In this document: in pieces, positions 27,498 through 36,117 of the stretch
How the letters are laid out: each line of letters begins with the position of its first letter
Numbering within the stretch: the stretch's first letter is position 1
DNA from: Paenibacillus swuensis
Lineage (GTDB): Bacteria > Bacillota > Bacilli > Paenibacillales > DY6
Length of the DNA: 64,000 bases
Assembly: GCF_001644605.1 (NCBI RefSeq)
Contig: NZ_CP011388.1
Location: 1,202,501-1,266,500 of the forward strand
Direction: 5' to 3'
Made by a program: the position numbers and the translations under genes
The notes under the pieces: generated by a model
Database searches by the model: none
Told to the model about the DNA's origin: nothing
Seen by the model: only the letters and a program-made list of their open reading frames with translations

Positions 27498-27610
27498 CTC
27501 CCCCTTCGGTAACTGGCTGTCTTTTTAGTAGAATTCTACTAAGGAAGACCCTTTAGTTTTGCGTCTTTAGCTTTCGCTAAATTTGCCTTTATCGGTGAAA
27601 GCACCTTATT
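27498..27610 (-). promoter_or_regulatory. Cyclic-di-GMP-I (GEMM-I) riboswitch
   Basis: Read on the minus strand, the leader contains AAAGGCAAATTTAGC, a GAAA tetraloop, GCTAAAGACGCAAAAC, then AAAGGGTC, a palindromic P3 hairpin (27525-27542), AGCCAGTTACCGAAGG. These are the conserved blocks of the GEMM-I aptamer in order. P1 can form between CUUUC (27597-27601) and GAAGG (27503-27507), the latter overlapping the GGGGGAG ribosome site (27498-27504). Control is therefore probably at translation; the sign (on or off) is not settled. No rho-independent terminator is evident. Confidence 0.9.
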
Positions 27611-27654
27611 TATTAATCTAAATGTACTATAGGATCGACAGCTTGTATATAGAC

Positions 27655-28341
27655 TTACGACCTATGATTTGGAATTATTTGTCCTTTCAGAATGAGTCTA
27701 TGGGTCGGATTTTTCATAGGATGGCACGTAACCAGCGTAATTTCGCGTAAATTCTCCTTTCCTTTCAGCACCCCAACCTCTTCGGGAAGCACAATCTCCT
27801 TGCTTGTCAGTTTATATCGAAATTTCTCTTTTCCCGTGTCGACTTCAACTACATCACCGATCTTCATCTCGCCTAACCGGTTAAAATTCTTTCCGTATGT
27901 ACGGTTACGATGACCTGCAATGGCGTAATTGCCGATTTGGCCGGCTTTACCGGTGTTGGCAATGCTGGCGACTGACCGTGACAAGTTTTGTTTCGTAGCG
28001 TTGGTCAGGATTGGCAAGTTCAGATCAATTTTGTTGATGATCAAGACGCCCTCGACGTTCTTTAACTTTACTTCAGCCGCGGGCGGTTTTTTCTGTGACG
28101 GGGCAGGCTGCGCTGTCATTGGCTTCGTTGCGGCAGAATCACTGTCGTCCGGTGGAAGATCGGCCTGCTCCACAATATCTTCTACCGTCGTCTCCAGAGC
28201 GATCTGTTGCATGTTCTGTTGCCATTGTTCCAAGATCCGATTCTGTTGATACGTCTCGTACCGGTCTTTAACAGCGGGATAGAGCAAGATCATAAATCCC
28301 GTCAGAATGATGAATGCCGCAAGTAATTTCTGTCTCAACAT
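27655..28341 (-). CDS. Sortase (probably class D)
   Basis: The 228-aa enzyme has an N-terminal membrane anchor (residues 7-22), a Pro/Gln-rich spacer and a sortase barrel with catalytic His144 (AGHRNRTYG), Cys206 (TLVTCHP) and Arg215 (THRLIL). Sortases cut LPXTG-type signals and attach the protein to peptidoglycan. Its dedicated substrate is very likely the LPKTG adhesin encoded 66 bp upstream on the same strand. AAGGGAG precedes the ATG at 7 nt. The class assignment rests on overall motif style only. Confidence 0.93.
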   Translation of the reverse strand: MLRQKLLAAFIILTGFMILLYPAVKDRYETYQQNRILEQWQQNMQQIALETTVEDIVEQADLPPDDSDSAATKPMTAQPAPSQKKPPAAEVKLKNVEGVLIINKIDLNLPILTNATKQNLSRSVASIANTGKAGQIGNYAIAGHRNRTYGKNFNRLGEMKIGDVVEVDTGKEKFRYKLTSKEIVLPEEVGVLKGKENLREITLVTCHPMKNPTHRLILKGQIIPNHRS

Positions 28342-28359
28342 AATTAACTCCCTTCATAC

Positions 28360-28396
28360 AAAATGGAAGCGAGCCTCGTAAGGTCTCGCTTCCAAT
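28360..28396 (-). terminator. Hairpin between adhesin and sortase genes (leaky terminator or processing stem)
   Basis: TGGAAGCGAG (28364-28373) pairs with CTCGCTTCCA (28385-28394), followed on the minus strand only by ATTTTG. The short T-run suggests partial read-through into the sortase gene. Confidence 0.6.
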
Positions 28397-28407
28397 GGTC
28401 ATGTTCT

Positions 28408-30147
28408 TTAGCGCTTGACGAGAACTTTCCGTCTAAGTACTGCGAAGCCCAACAGGATCACGGCTACACCGAGAGCTTGCGTCTTCCATGGACTGGCTTC
28501 GCCGGTCTTAGGAAGCATCGGTGCAATCGTTTCATCGGGAACGGCCGTTCCCAAAGGAACGTCTACATCTGTTTCAATGATGTCTACATCCTCCGGAGGA
28601 TCAACACGGACCGGTTCCGTAGGTACCTCTATGTTTCCGGTTGGCGTCACATCCGGTACCGGCGTTAATTCGATCGGCGGTACCGTCGTCGGTGGTATCG
28701 TAGTTGGTGGCACCGTCGTTGGCGGATCCGTTGGCGGATTCGTCGGCGGTGGGTTTGTCGTCGGCGGATCCGTTGGCGGCGGATTCGTCGGTGGTGGATC
28801 TGTTGGCGGCGGATTCGTCGGCGGTGGATCTGTTGGCGGCGGATTCGTCGGCGGTGGATCTGTCGGCGGTGGATCTGTCGGCGGTGGATCCGTCGGCGGC
28901 AATTTAGCATTTGTTATCGTTTTGCAATAACATGTCGTAGCGGATACATCAATAGTAAAGAGATGCTCCGTCGGATCTAACTTGTAGCCGGCCGGCGCTG
29001 TTTTCTCAATGAGTACATAGGCGCCGGTAATCAGCTTCTTAAATACAGCCTTCCCGACCGAATCCGTGGTCAGTGTATTCACCAGAGTCCGTTCCGCGTC
29101 AGATACGCGGTAAAGCTCGAAACTCGCTCCGCTGAGCAACAACGAAGGGTCGGCTTCATCGACTTTCTGGATGGTAAGCTTCCCATTCGCCCCTGACGGA
29201 TCAAATGCAGCTGTGACTGTAAGCGGGGCGGACCCATTCTCATCCCAGTCTACACGGGCTTGATTCACATATTCGACGTTGCCTGGAACTACAGGCCCGC
29301 TTAACCAGTCTTCATCGAAATAGGTCGCGTAACTGACGGTATGCGGGCCCGAAATCGGAGACTGCAGAGTAAGGTCGAAACCGTCGGTTGCCGCAGGTGT
29401 AACGGATTCGCGCAGTACCAGATTATACGCTGCCGGCGCGCCTCCATCTGCAGTGACCGTCAGCGATCCCGGCACGAACTGAAGTCCGCCCTGCGTAAAC
29501 GTATCCTGCAGGTAGACGTTGGACATGATCTTGCTGTCCCCGTTCAGCTTGACGGTCCAGACCACGGTTTGAGCCGCGGCATCTACAGCGCCAGCCCGTT
29601 TGCTGATAATCACCTGGTCGATCTCGCGTCCAGACACATCCTTATACGTGTTGGAATACACCGAGTTGATCACCATCGTCGTGCCGGTCACGCGTTGAAC
29701 GGCGGCTGTTTTATACTCTATTTTGAAAGCTGATGTAACATCCTGATGGAATTGCACATGAAAACCAGTCTGACCTGCTGCTGTTGTGGGAGTCACGGTG
29801 TACTCGGATGAAGCCAGTACTGTACCTTTCACTTCAAATCCGCCTGAATTAAACGTAATCGGGTACACTTGAAGAGAATTTGGAACTAGCTGCTGCGTAT
29901 CTGGAAATAAATCTGTCAAAATGGCATCCGCAGCAGGAACATCCTTCTGATTGTAGTTATACTTGATCGCCCAAGAAATCGTCTGCGTCGCCGCGTCATA
30001 ATTCGTGGAATCCTTGCTCAGGAACTTCTGGCTACCGACTTCAGCCGCTTGCGCGCCCGACTGCCCTAGTAACCCCGTAACGTTAACCAACAGTGTCATA
30101 AACATAATCGTGACCAGCAACGCGCTTACCTTTTTACGAAGAATCAT
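28408..30147 (-). CDS. LPKTG-anchored adhesin with collagen-binding-type and SpaA-like domains
   Basis: The 579-aa surface protein has a signal peptide (residues 1-34), a region of about 290 residues resembling the collagen-binding/adhesin Ig-like domains (IEYKTAAVQRVTGTTMVINSV, WTVKLNG), a SpaA/prealbumin-like domain (GKLTIQKVDE...GASFELYRV...IEKTAPAGYKL), a Pro/Thr/Asp-rich stalk of PPTDPPPTNP repeats, and a C-terminal LPKTG, hydrophobic helix and RRKVLVKR tail. The SpaA-like domain probably carries an isopeptide bond. The start at 30147 is chosen because the upstream frame lacks a signal; AAGGAG lies 12 nt away. It is sorted by the adjacent sortase. Confidence 0.9.
   Translation of the reverse strand: MILRKKVSALLVTIMFMTLLVNVTGLLGQSGAQAAEVGSQKFLSKDSTNYDAATQTISWAIKYNYNQKDVPAADAILTDLFPDTQQLVPNSLQVYPITFNSGGFEVKGTVLASSEYTVTPTTAAGQTGFHVQFHQDVTSAFKIEYKTAAVQRVTGTTMVINSVYSNTYKDVSGREIDQVIISKRAGAVDAAAQTVVWTVKLNGDSKIMSNVYLQDTFTQGGLQFVPGSLTVTADGGAPAAYNLVLRESVTPAATDGFDLTLQSPISGPHTVSYATYFDEDWLSGPVVPGNVEYVNQARVDWDENGSAPLTVTAAFDPSGANGKLTIQKVDEADPSLLLSGASFELYRVSDAERTLVNTLTTDSVGKAVFKKLITGAYVLIEKTAPAGYKLDPTEHLFTIDVSATTCYCKTITNAKLPPTDPPPTDPPPTDPPPTNPPPTDPPPTNPPPTDPPPTNPPPTDPPTTNPPPTNPPTDPPTTVPPTTIPPTTVPPIELTPVPDVTPTGNIEVPTEPVRVDPPEDVDIIETDVDVPLGTAVPDETIAPMLPKTGEASPWKTQALGVAVILLGFAVLRRKVLVKR
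28700..28910 (-). repeat. Coding microsatellite for the PPTDPPPTN stalk
   Basis: Near-identical 15-30 bp units (GGCGGATCCGTTGGCGGC type on the plus strand) encode the proline-rich stalk of the adhesin. Such tracts can change length by slippage. Confidence 0.8.
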
Positions 30148-30293
30148 TGACGGACATCTCTCCTTCTCCCATATCAATACTTTATCCCCAGCTTTAACTA
30201 AAATGCCTGTACAATATATTAACATATTTTAGAAGATTAGAATCTAGAACTAGTTAAATCTACTATATTATTACAATAGTTCTTATATTTAGA

Positions 30294-30330
30294 CAAAAAA
30301 TGACCTCACCTATATCTCAGGTGAAGCCAT
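30294..30330 (-). terminator. Terminator of the gerK-nagZ operon
   Basis: ATGACCTCACCT (30300-30311) pairs with AGGTGAAGCCAT (30319-30330) with one mismatch; TTTTTTG follows on the minus strand. Confidence 0.85.
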
Positions 30331-30342
30331 TTCAACCTAATA

Positions 30343-31635
30343 TTATGGATGCAAATCTAATACCTTCGAGATTTTGCGATTGATTTCGCTGACATTCACA
30401 GGTTCCGTCTTCTGATCAGCCAAGCCATATTTATGTTTTAATTTCAAAATACGGTACACCCGCTCGTCCACCATCCGTTCCGTGAGCACACCGGATTGCA
30501 TCCCCTGCTTCAACGCCTCAAGCACCCGTTTCTGCATTGTATAGTCATGACCGATTAACACGATATCGCTCCCTGCCTGCACGGATTGCAGAGCTGCCTT
30601 GCCGATCTCATGATGCTTGACGATCCCGCCCATGGTCATATCGTCCGTGATGACGACGCCCTTAAACTTAAGCTTCTCCCTTAATAGCCCCGTAATCATC
30701 TTCTTTGACAGGGATGCAGGAGCCTTGGAATCCACCTTAGGCAGCAGTAAATGTGCCACCATCACAACATCGGCCTGATGTTGAATCGCATCCGCGAAAG
30801 GCCGGATCTCAAACGCCTCAAGCTCCTCAAGACTCTTGTTCACGACAGGCAGTTCAAGATGAGAATCCACCGACGTATCTCCATGCCCGGGGAAATGTTT
30901 GATGACGGGCACCACGCCTTTAGAGCTGATGCCTTTCATCGCCTGGCTCCCGTGACGGATCACTTTCTCTACAGTCGTACCGAAGGAGCGCTGGCCAATG
31001 ACCGGATTGTCAGGGTTACTGTTAATGTCGAGCACCGGCGCGAAGTCCATATTGAAGCCAAGCGAAGCTACTTCTTCACCGATGGCTTGATGGATCGCAT
31101 ACGTATAGTTCGGGTCATCGTATCGGCTGATATCCGCGGCGGCGGGCGTTTCTGTGAATTCGCGCGGCATGCGGCTTACCAAACCGCCCTCCTGATCCAG
31201 GCTGAGCCATAATGGCACCCCATGATTGCGGTTCATCTGCTTGAGCTGATTCAGTAAACCCAATGTCTGCTTGGCATTGTTGATATTGTCCTTGTACAAA
31301 ATAAATCCGCCCACATGATACTTGTTCATCATCTCTTCTGCATCCGATTGAGCTGTTGCTCCCTTCAAACCGACAAGCACCATCTGTCCGAGTTTTTGCT
31401 CCGTGGTCATCCCCGCGAGTTGCTCCTGAACAGGATCCTTCACCTCCGGAACCGAAGGAGCTTGCGGCGTTTGTGGATCTTCGGGCGCTTGGGGCGTCGG
31501 GGGCTTCTGCGGAATTGGCGAAGCCGGAGAAGTTGACGGCGGTTGGGGAACAGGTTCCGCTTGCTGCTGTCCGCATGAAGTGAGCACGAATGCGAGAGCT
31601 ATTTGGAATACGATACATTTACATTTGGTTTCCAT
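30343..31635 (-). CDS. nagZ: GH3 beta-N-acetylhexosaminidase lipoprotein (NagZ-like)
   Basis: The 430-aa product starts METKCKCIVF with lipobox LTSC, then a Pro/Gln/Ser linker and a GH3 barrel. NagZ hallmarks are LSLDQEGGLVSRMP, KHFPGHGDTSVDSH (catalytic His and Asp on a loop) and GVVITDDMTMGGI with the nucleophile Asp. It removes N-acetylglucosamine from muropeptide fragments outside the cell. The start at 31635 has AAAGGAG upstream and lies 23 bp after gerKB, so it is probably the fourth gene of the germination operon. It lacks the long C-terminal domain of the Bacillus subtilis enzyme. Confidence 0.9.
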   Translation of the reverse strand: METKCKCIVFQIALAFVLTSCGQQQAEPVPQPPSTSPASPIPQKPPTPQAPEDPQTPQAPSVPEVKDPVQEQLAGMTTEQKLGQMVLVGLKGATAQSDAEEMMNKYHVGGFILYKDNINNAKQTLGLLNQLKQMNRNHGVPLWLSLDQEGGLVSRMPREFTETPAAADISRYDDPNYTYAIHQAIGEEVASLGFNMDFAPVLDINSNPDNPVIGQRSFGTTVEKVIRHGSQAMKGISSKGVVPVIKHFPGHGDTSVDSHLELPVVNKSLEELEAFEIRPFADAIQHQADVVMVAHLLLPKVDSKAPASLSKKMITGLLREKLKFKGVVITDDMTMGGIVKHHEIGKAALQSVQAGSDIVLIGHDYTMQKRVLEALKQGMQSGVLTERMVDERVYRILKLKHKYGLADQKTEPVNVSEINRKISKVLDLHP

Positions 31636-31658
31636 GTGTTGGTGAACTCCTTTCTCCA

Positions 31659-32750
31659 TTATCCTTGTACGCGGATATTCCTCTGAACCAAAGCCGTAAT
31701 CCAAAGTAACAACGGGATCCCGACCATAATAATCGGAAAAATATAAGGCACAGCCACTTTAATGGGGAAAAACACGGATACTTCGATGTAATTGCGCGGT
31801 AAGAGGGCCAGCGGCAACCCGAGTATAGTGAACACGACTGCATATGTTCTCCACTTCCCGGTTCCCGTCCACTGAGCTGTACCGTAACTAACGGCGAACA
31901 AATAGATGGATAGCTTCAGGAAGATACTCATAATCCAGATGGCCACGACGATCGCGTCCAAACTTTCGATAATCCCCGCCACTGATATGGAACGAACCAG
32001 CATTAATAAAGGGTAAGGGAAGCTTTGGGTTACATTCGGACCAAAAACCATGAGTGTCGCAACAATCGAGACCACAAATCCCGCACCGGCTAACAGAACC
32101 CCTCCGATCCCGTGCTTCATCACGAATTCTCGTTTGCTCACGAATGAAATTAACATAATGACCAAGAAACAGTCTCCCAGGAAAGGAGCGCCCATCAATG
32201 AACCTTGTAAAAGGGTAAACCCGTTATGATCCTTTAGAACAGGCAGCAGCCTCTCGGCATTTAAATTATTAAAGGATAACAAGATCGGCAAGAAAATCCC
32301 CGCTATAATAACGGGTCCCAGAAATTCACTCATACGGCCGATTACACTTAACCCGGACAAAGTAGAATACAGCACCACGGATGCCATCAGCATAATAATG
32401 ATAGAAACCGGCGTCTCAGGCAAAATCGTACCAATCATGAACGTGGTAAATTGACGCAGAATTGCAACGTAGACTACGAACCAATAGAGCAGATACAACA
32501 ATACCATACCTCCGCCGAGCCATGGGCCAAGCATTATTCTTACAAAATCGATAAAGGTTTTCTCCGGATACATCAAACTTAATTTGACATTAATAAATAC
32601 GGTCACTATCCCTAGCAGAACGGTAATCATTGCCGATATCCAAGCGTCCTGTCCGGAAATCCGGACGGTGGCCGATGATGTAAGCAGAATCGCCATGACC
32701 ACTTGCATGCTTGTGATCATCCAGAACAATTGTCTGCAGCTTATAGACAT
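31659..32750 (-). CDS. gerKB: Spore germination receptor B subunit (amino-acid permease-like)
   Basis: The 363-aa protein has ten predicted membrane helices and belongs to the GerAB/GerKB endospore germination permeases, related to APC transporters. It should sit in the inner spore membrane and bind the germinant. It is the third gene of an A-C-B operon, the order known for gerK in Bacillus subtilis, starting 10 bp after gerKC. The ribosome site is poor (AAAGAGAG at a long distance), suggesting coupling to gerKC translation. Confidence 0.93.
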   Translation of the reverse strand: MSISCRQLFWMITSMQVVMAILLTSSATVRISGQDAWISAMITVLLGIVTVFINVKLSLMYPEKTFIDFVRIMLGPWLGGGMVLLYLLYWFVVYVAILRQFTTFMIGTILPETPVSIIIMLMASVVLYSTLSGLSVIGRMSEFLGPVIIAGIFLPILLSFNNLNAERLLPVLKDHNGFTLLQGSLMGAPFLGDCFLVIMLISFVSKREFVMKHGIGGVLLAGAGFVVSIVATLMVFGPNVTQSFPYPLLMLVRSISVAGIIESLDAIVVAIWIMSIFLKLSIYLFAVSYGTAQWTGTGKWRTYAVVFTILGLPLALLPRNYIEVSVFFPIKVAVPYIFPIIMVGIPLLLWITALVQRNIRVQG

Positions 32751-32760
32751 TACGTTTACG

Positions 32761-33933
32761 TCACTCTCTTTCCTGTTCGATCTTGTCTGTAAGTTGGTTT
32801 ATATTTGAGATCCCCGGTGTATGAATTACAGTGTCGATTTCCACCGTTACAGGCATGTCCGAGAAGATCCGCTCCCAATTCCTTTTCTCTTTCTTCCATT
32901 GTTCGGGATAGGCTTTATGAAATTCCCGGGCGAATCCGAAGATGTCCGCGCTGTATTTCTTTTGACCCTCGCGAATGATTTGTGTTACTTCTTGTTGTAT
33001 CTTCTTATTAAACCAAGGTTCCGCTTTCTTCAGATTGTCCTTAGTGCTCATGAAATCTAACGAATTGGAGCTTTCCGCGATATCCGCATTGACTTTAATC
33101 CGAAGGTGCATGCTCCATACTCCTTTATGAATTCGGGGAAAATAATGCAGGTAACTCCTTGTTAACTTTAAACTAGTCTGGCCCTTTTCATCTTCATACA
33201 GGACAGTCATATTTCGCTCGAATTTACGATTCTCAAACCATTCCAAGCTTTCCCAATCCTTTTTTTCCAAAAAACCTAATAGCTTTCGATTTTTTATGAC
33301 CGCGCAACCTCTTACCATAATAATATTAAACTCTTGTCCTGAAACGCTGGAGGCGGTTGTTCCGGCTATAGGCAACAGAAAGGAATTCGATTCCCCCGAT
33401 ATCTTCTCTTCGACTTTAAAGACGGTCGAGTATTGGAGCGGTTTCTTCTGAGACAACTTAATCATGGTTTCATAGGAGTTGGGGTCGGTCAGGGATAACA
33501 ACAAATCTTTAGCTTTCCCCCTGCAGACAAACAAGTTGGACTGCTCTCTGGGATCAATGTCCCGAAACAGAAAGTCCATAATATGATTCATCCCTCTCCT
33601 GGAAGCCTCTTCTCCTACGATGTAAGCTTTCGCATGTCCCCAGAAGAAGGATCTGGGCAATTCCCTCTGCAAAGATGTCAGCGCCGCAGACACATTCTCC
33701 CCTACGCGCGAAATGGAGTGGATCCTCCCTTCACCCCCGCCTCCGCCTTCTCCGGCTGTTGGGTTCGGGATGAACACTTGCACGGTGAGTTCAACTTGAT
33801 CCCCTTCTTTGACGTCAATGCCCGCGGCAATAATCAACGCCATGTCATTAACTTCCCTCCTGTCCCAACAGCCGCTAAGAAGTATACTAAACAAAAGAAA
33901 AGGGAGGACACGGGAGATATACATACGCGACAT
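32761..33933 (-). CDS. gerKC: Spore germination receptor C subunit, Ger(x)C lipoprotein
   Basis: The 390-aa lipoprotein has lipobox LLSGC followed by WDRREVNDMALI, the invariant start of Ger(x)C proteins, and the full three-domain C subunit length. A glycine-rich GEGGGGGEGR loop follows the first strand. It is lipid-anchored on the outer face of the inner spore membrane and assembles with the A and B subunits. AAGGAAGGA precedes the ATG. Confidence 0.95.
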   Translation of the reverse strand: MSRMYISRVLPFLLFSILLSGCWDRREVNDMALIIAAGIDVKEGDQVELTVQVFIPNPTAGEGGGGGEGRIHSISRVGENVSAALTSLQRELPRSFFWGHAKAYIVGEEASRRGMNHIMDFLFRDIDPREQSNLFVCRGKAKDLLLSLTDPNSYETMIKLSQKKPLQYSTVFKVEEKISGESNSFLLPIAGTTASSVSGQEFNIIMVRGCAVIKNRKLLGFLEKKDWESLEWFENRKFERNMTVLYEDEKGQTSLKLTRSYLHYFPRIHKGVWSMHLRIKVNADIAESSNSLDFMSTKDNLKKAEPWFNKKIQQEVTQIIREGQKKYSADIFGFAREFHKAYPEQWKKEKRNWERIFSDMPVTVEIDTVIHTPGISNINQLTDKIEQERE

Positions 33934-33966
33934 CGAAATCCTTCCTTCCTTTTGAAAGTATATATA

Positions 33967-35472
33967 TCAGTTCGATCTTCGCTTTCGGTTGGAGTTACTG
34001 TAGTATGACGGTCTCTTCTTCATCTTGTTGAAGGGAGCACGAATGAGGACATCCTTTAATTCCTGGAGTCTAAGCGGTCCGAGCGGCGCCATATACGGCA
34101 CACCGAATGATTGCAATCCGCACAGATGGGTTATGATCGCTAGCAAACACAACATCATGCCGAACAGTCCAAACATCCCGGACAGAATCATGATGGGGAA
34201 ACGCAATATTCGCAGAGCGAAGCTTGCCGAATATTGGGGAAGCATAAATGAAGAGATCCCCGTAATCGCCACGACCATGACCATAGGGGCGGAAACCAAA
34301 CCTGCCTGGATGGCGGCTTGTCCGATAACAAGCGCTCCGACGATGCTTACGGCGGAGCCAACCTGCTTGGGCAGACGGATTCCCGCTTCTCTTAAGGCTT
34401 CGAAGGTAACCTCCATAATCAGCGCTTCAAGTAAGGCAGGGAACGGGATTTCCTCGCGGGACTGAGCAATCCTTAGCAACAACGTGGTCGGTAGCATTTC
34501 TTGATGAAAGGTAAGAATCGCCACATAGGAAGAAGGTGCCAGCAATGCGATAAAGAAAAACAGGTAACGCAACCAGCGAATAAAGGTGCCTGTCATGAAG
34601 CGCTGGTAGTAGTCCTCAGGCGATTGCATCAGAGAAACCATAGTCGTAGGAGCAATGAGCGCAATCGGTGTATTTTCTGTCAAGACCACAACCCTGCCTT
34701 CCAGCATTGACGCGACGGCAACATCCGGACGCTCCGTTGTCTGCAATTGAGGGAATGGGGAATAGTTGGTGTCTTCGATCAGCTCCTCAATCATGCCGCT
34801 TTCCACTACACCGTCGAGGACCTCGCTTTGCAGCCGTTTCTGGATCAACTCAACGATACCCGGCTTCACAATTCCTTCTATGTAGGCGATAGTCACAGTG
34901 ACCTTAGAATACACGCCTACATCTACAGAGACGATTTTCAGTGCGGGCGTACGAAGTCTTCTGCGCAGCAGCGAAAGATTCACGCTTAACACTTCCGTAA
35001 ACCCTTCCCTCGGTCCCCTCACGACGGACTCTGCTTGAGGCTCTTCTATGGCTCTTTTCTCGAACTGAACAAGCTGGAAGGCCCGGCCTTCGCTCAAGTT
35101 GTCCATGAACATGACCGGTTTCCCTGAAGTTAGAGCATCTATGGTTTGGATGTAGGTGCTGGTTCTGATATACGGGGCTGACGTAAGTTCCTCGAGTGCT
35201 TCCAAGTGATGTGCCGGGGTATGGATTCCCTTAAGTGGACGGATCAGTTGCGTATCCATCAGTTCTTTGTCCGCCAAGCCGTCAAAATACATGATTACGA
35301 CATGATCATCATGACCGGTTTTAAATCGATAAGTCTGCAGATCTGAGCAATGTTCGAAGAATCGGTTGATATTTGTAATATTGGTTTCAAGCTCACTGTG
35401 CAGATTATTATGAAGAAGATGAACCAGCTGGGGATCAGACGTATAGCCCGTGTCATACGCTTGTTTATTCAT
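33967..35472 (-). CDS. gerKA: Spore germination receptor A subunit
   Basis: The 501-aa protein has a soluble N-terminal region of about 250 residues, then five to six membrane helices and a basic C-terminus (KKRPSYYSNSNRKRRSN), as GerAA/GerKA proteins do. Motifs include DNLSEGRAFQLVQFEKRA and FPALLEALIMEVTFEALREAGIRLP (given in part). It opens the gerK operon behind a sigma-G-like promoter. The ATG at 35472 is preferred over 35481, where the AGGG ribosome site would abut the codon. Confidence 0.95.
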   Translation of the reverse strand: MNKQAYDTGYTSDPQLVHLLHNNLHSELETNITNINRFFEHCSDLQTYRFKTGHDDHVVIMYFDGLADKELMDTQLIRPLKGIHTPAHHLEALEELTSAPYIRTSTYIQTIDALTSGKPVMFMDNLSEGRAFQLVQFEKRAIEEPQAESVVRGPREGFTEVLSVNLSLLRRRLRTPALKIVSVDVGVYSKVTVTIAYIEGIVKPGIVELIQKRLQSEVLDGVVESGMIEELIEDTNYSPFPQLQTTERPDVAVASMLEGRVVVLTENTPIALIAPTTMVSLMQSPEDYYQRFMTGTFIRWLRYLFFFIALLAPSSYVAILTFHQEMLPTTLLLRIAQSREEIPFPALLEALIMEVTFEALREAGIRLPKQVGSAVSIVGALVIGQAAIQAGLVSAPMVMVVAITGISSFMLPQYSASFALRILRFPIMILSGMFGLFGMMLCLLAIITHLCGLQSFGVPYMAPLGPLRLQELKDVLIRAPFNKMKKRPSYYSNSNRKRRSN

Positions 35473-35504
35473 CGCTCTCATCCCTATCTCAGTTCAGATG
35501 TGCT

Positions 35505-35533
35505 TAGTATGGAATGATTTAGAAAAATTATCC
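35505..35533 (-). promoter_or_regulatory. Candidate sigma-G promoter of the gerK operon
   Basis: On the minus strand GGATA (35529-35533) and CATACTA (35505-35511) are separated by 17 bp, matching GNATR-N17/18-CATNNTA. The predicted leader is about 25 nt. Forespore sigma-G control is known for germination receptor operons. Confidence 0.65.
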
Positions 35534-35544
35534 TGTTTTCGATG

Positions 35545-35594
35545 ACAAAAAAAAAGATCACCTGCTGTCATTGAGGACAGTCGCCGTGATCTTC
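35545..35594 (-). terminator. Terminator of the HxlR gene, overlapping its 3' end
   Basis: AAGATCAC (35554-35561) pairs with GTGATCTT (35586-35593), with inner CTGTC/GACAG; the minus strand continues with nine T. Confidence 0.85.
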
Positions 35595-35945
35595 TTCATG
35601 TTTAGTATGATGTTCCGGACAATCTCCATCCGATTCCGGGAGCCAATGGACAGACCACTTGAACAGCTCCTCCAGAACCGGAGTCATGGCAATGCCTTTA
35701 TCCGTCAGAGAGTATTCAATACGAACCGGACTTTCCGGGTATACATCTCTGCGTACCAGCCCTTCGTGCTCCAGTTCCCTTAATCGCTCCGACAAGACCT
35801 TGTGGCTCAGGTTAGGCAACGCTTGATCAATATTTATAAACCGCTGAGGTCCCTGTAACAGCTGGTGTATAATTAAGGCGCTCCATCGCTTGCTCAGCAG
35901 TTCAACACCCTTCTCAAATTGCGGACATCGGGGCATGAATTCCAT
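35568..35945 (-). CDS. HxlR-family winged-helix regulator
   Basis: The 125-aa protein has the HxlR core: WSALIIHQLLQGPQRFINID, LSHKVLSERLRELEHEGLV and the wing VRIEYSLTDKG. A single Cys near the N-terminus (PRCPQF) is at the position used for redox sensing in YodB/HypR relatives, and the His/Cys/Glu-rich tail (CPEHHTKHEEDHGDCP) could bind metal. It is divergent from a DoxX gene and probably represses both. GAGGTGA lies 6 nt before the ATG. Confidence 0.92.
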   Translation of the reverse strand: MEFMPRCPQFEKGVELLSKRWSALIIHQLLQGPQRFINIDQALPNLSHKVLSERLRELEHEGLVRRDVYPESPVRIEYSLTDKGIAMTPVLEELFKWSVHWLPESDGDCPEHHTKHEEDHGDCPQ

Positions 35946-36026
35946 CGTTCATCACCTCAAAATAAAACATATACTCTATTGTAACATGTTGTTGTACCAT
36001 ATACTTATTAAAAGTAATAAAGTTAC

Positions 36027-36072
36027 TTGACGATACTGTGACAATGGTTTATATTGGTTACATAAAGTAACC
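36027..36072 (+). promoter_or_regulatory. doxX promoter with palindromic operator
   Basis: TTGACG (36027-36032) and TATATT (36050-36055) are 17 bp apart. The perfect inverted repeat GGTTACATAAAGTAACC (36056-36072) immediately follows, covering the start point, with further AGTTACTT and AGTAACT half sites nearby. It is a likely HxlR operator. Confidence 0.7.
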
Positions 36073-36117
36073 TTCTAATCATTAGTAACTATTAAAGAAA
36101 GCAGAGGTGTCCTGTTT

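Noticed and set aside
27525-27542. 18-bp palindrome TTAGTAGAATTCTACTAA as a terminator or operator
   Set aside because: It has no T-run on the transcribed strand and fits as the P3 hairpin of the c-di-GMP aptamer.
28700-28910. Short tandem repeats considered as CRISPR or as antisense genes
   Set aside because: They encode the in-frame proline stalk of the adhesin; open frames on other strands are by-products of the repeat.
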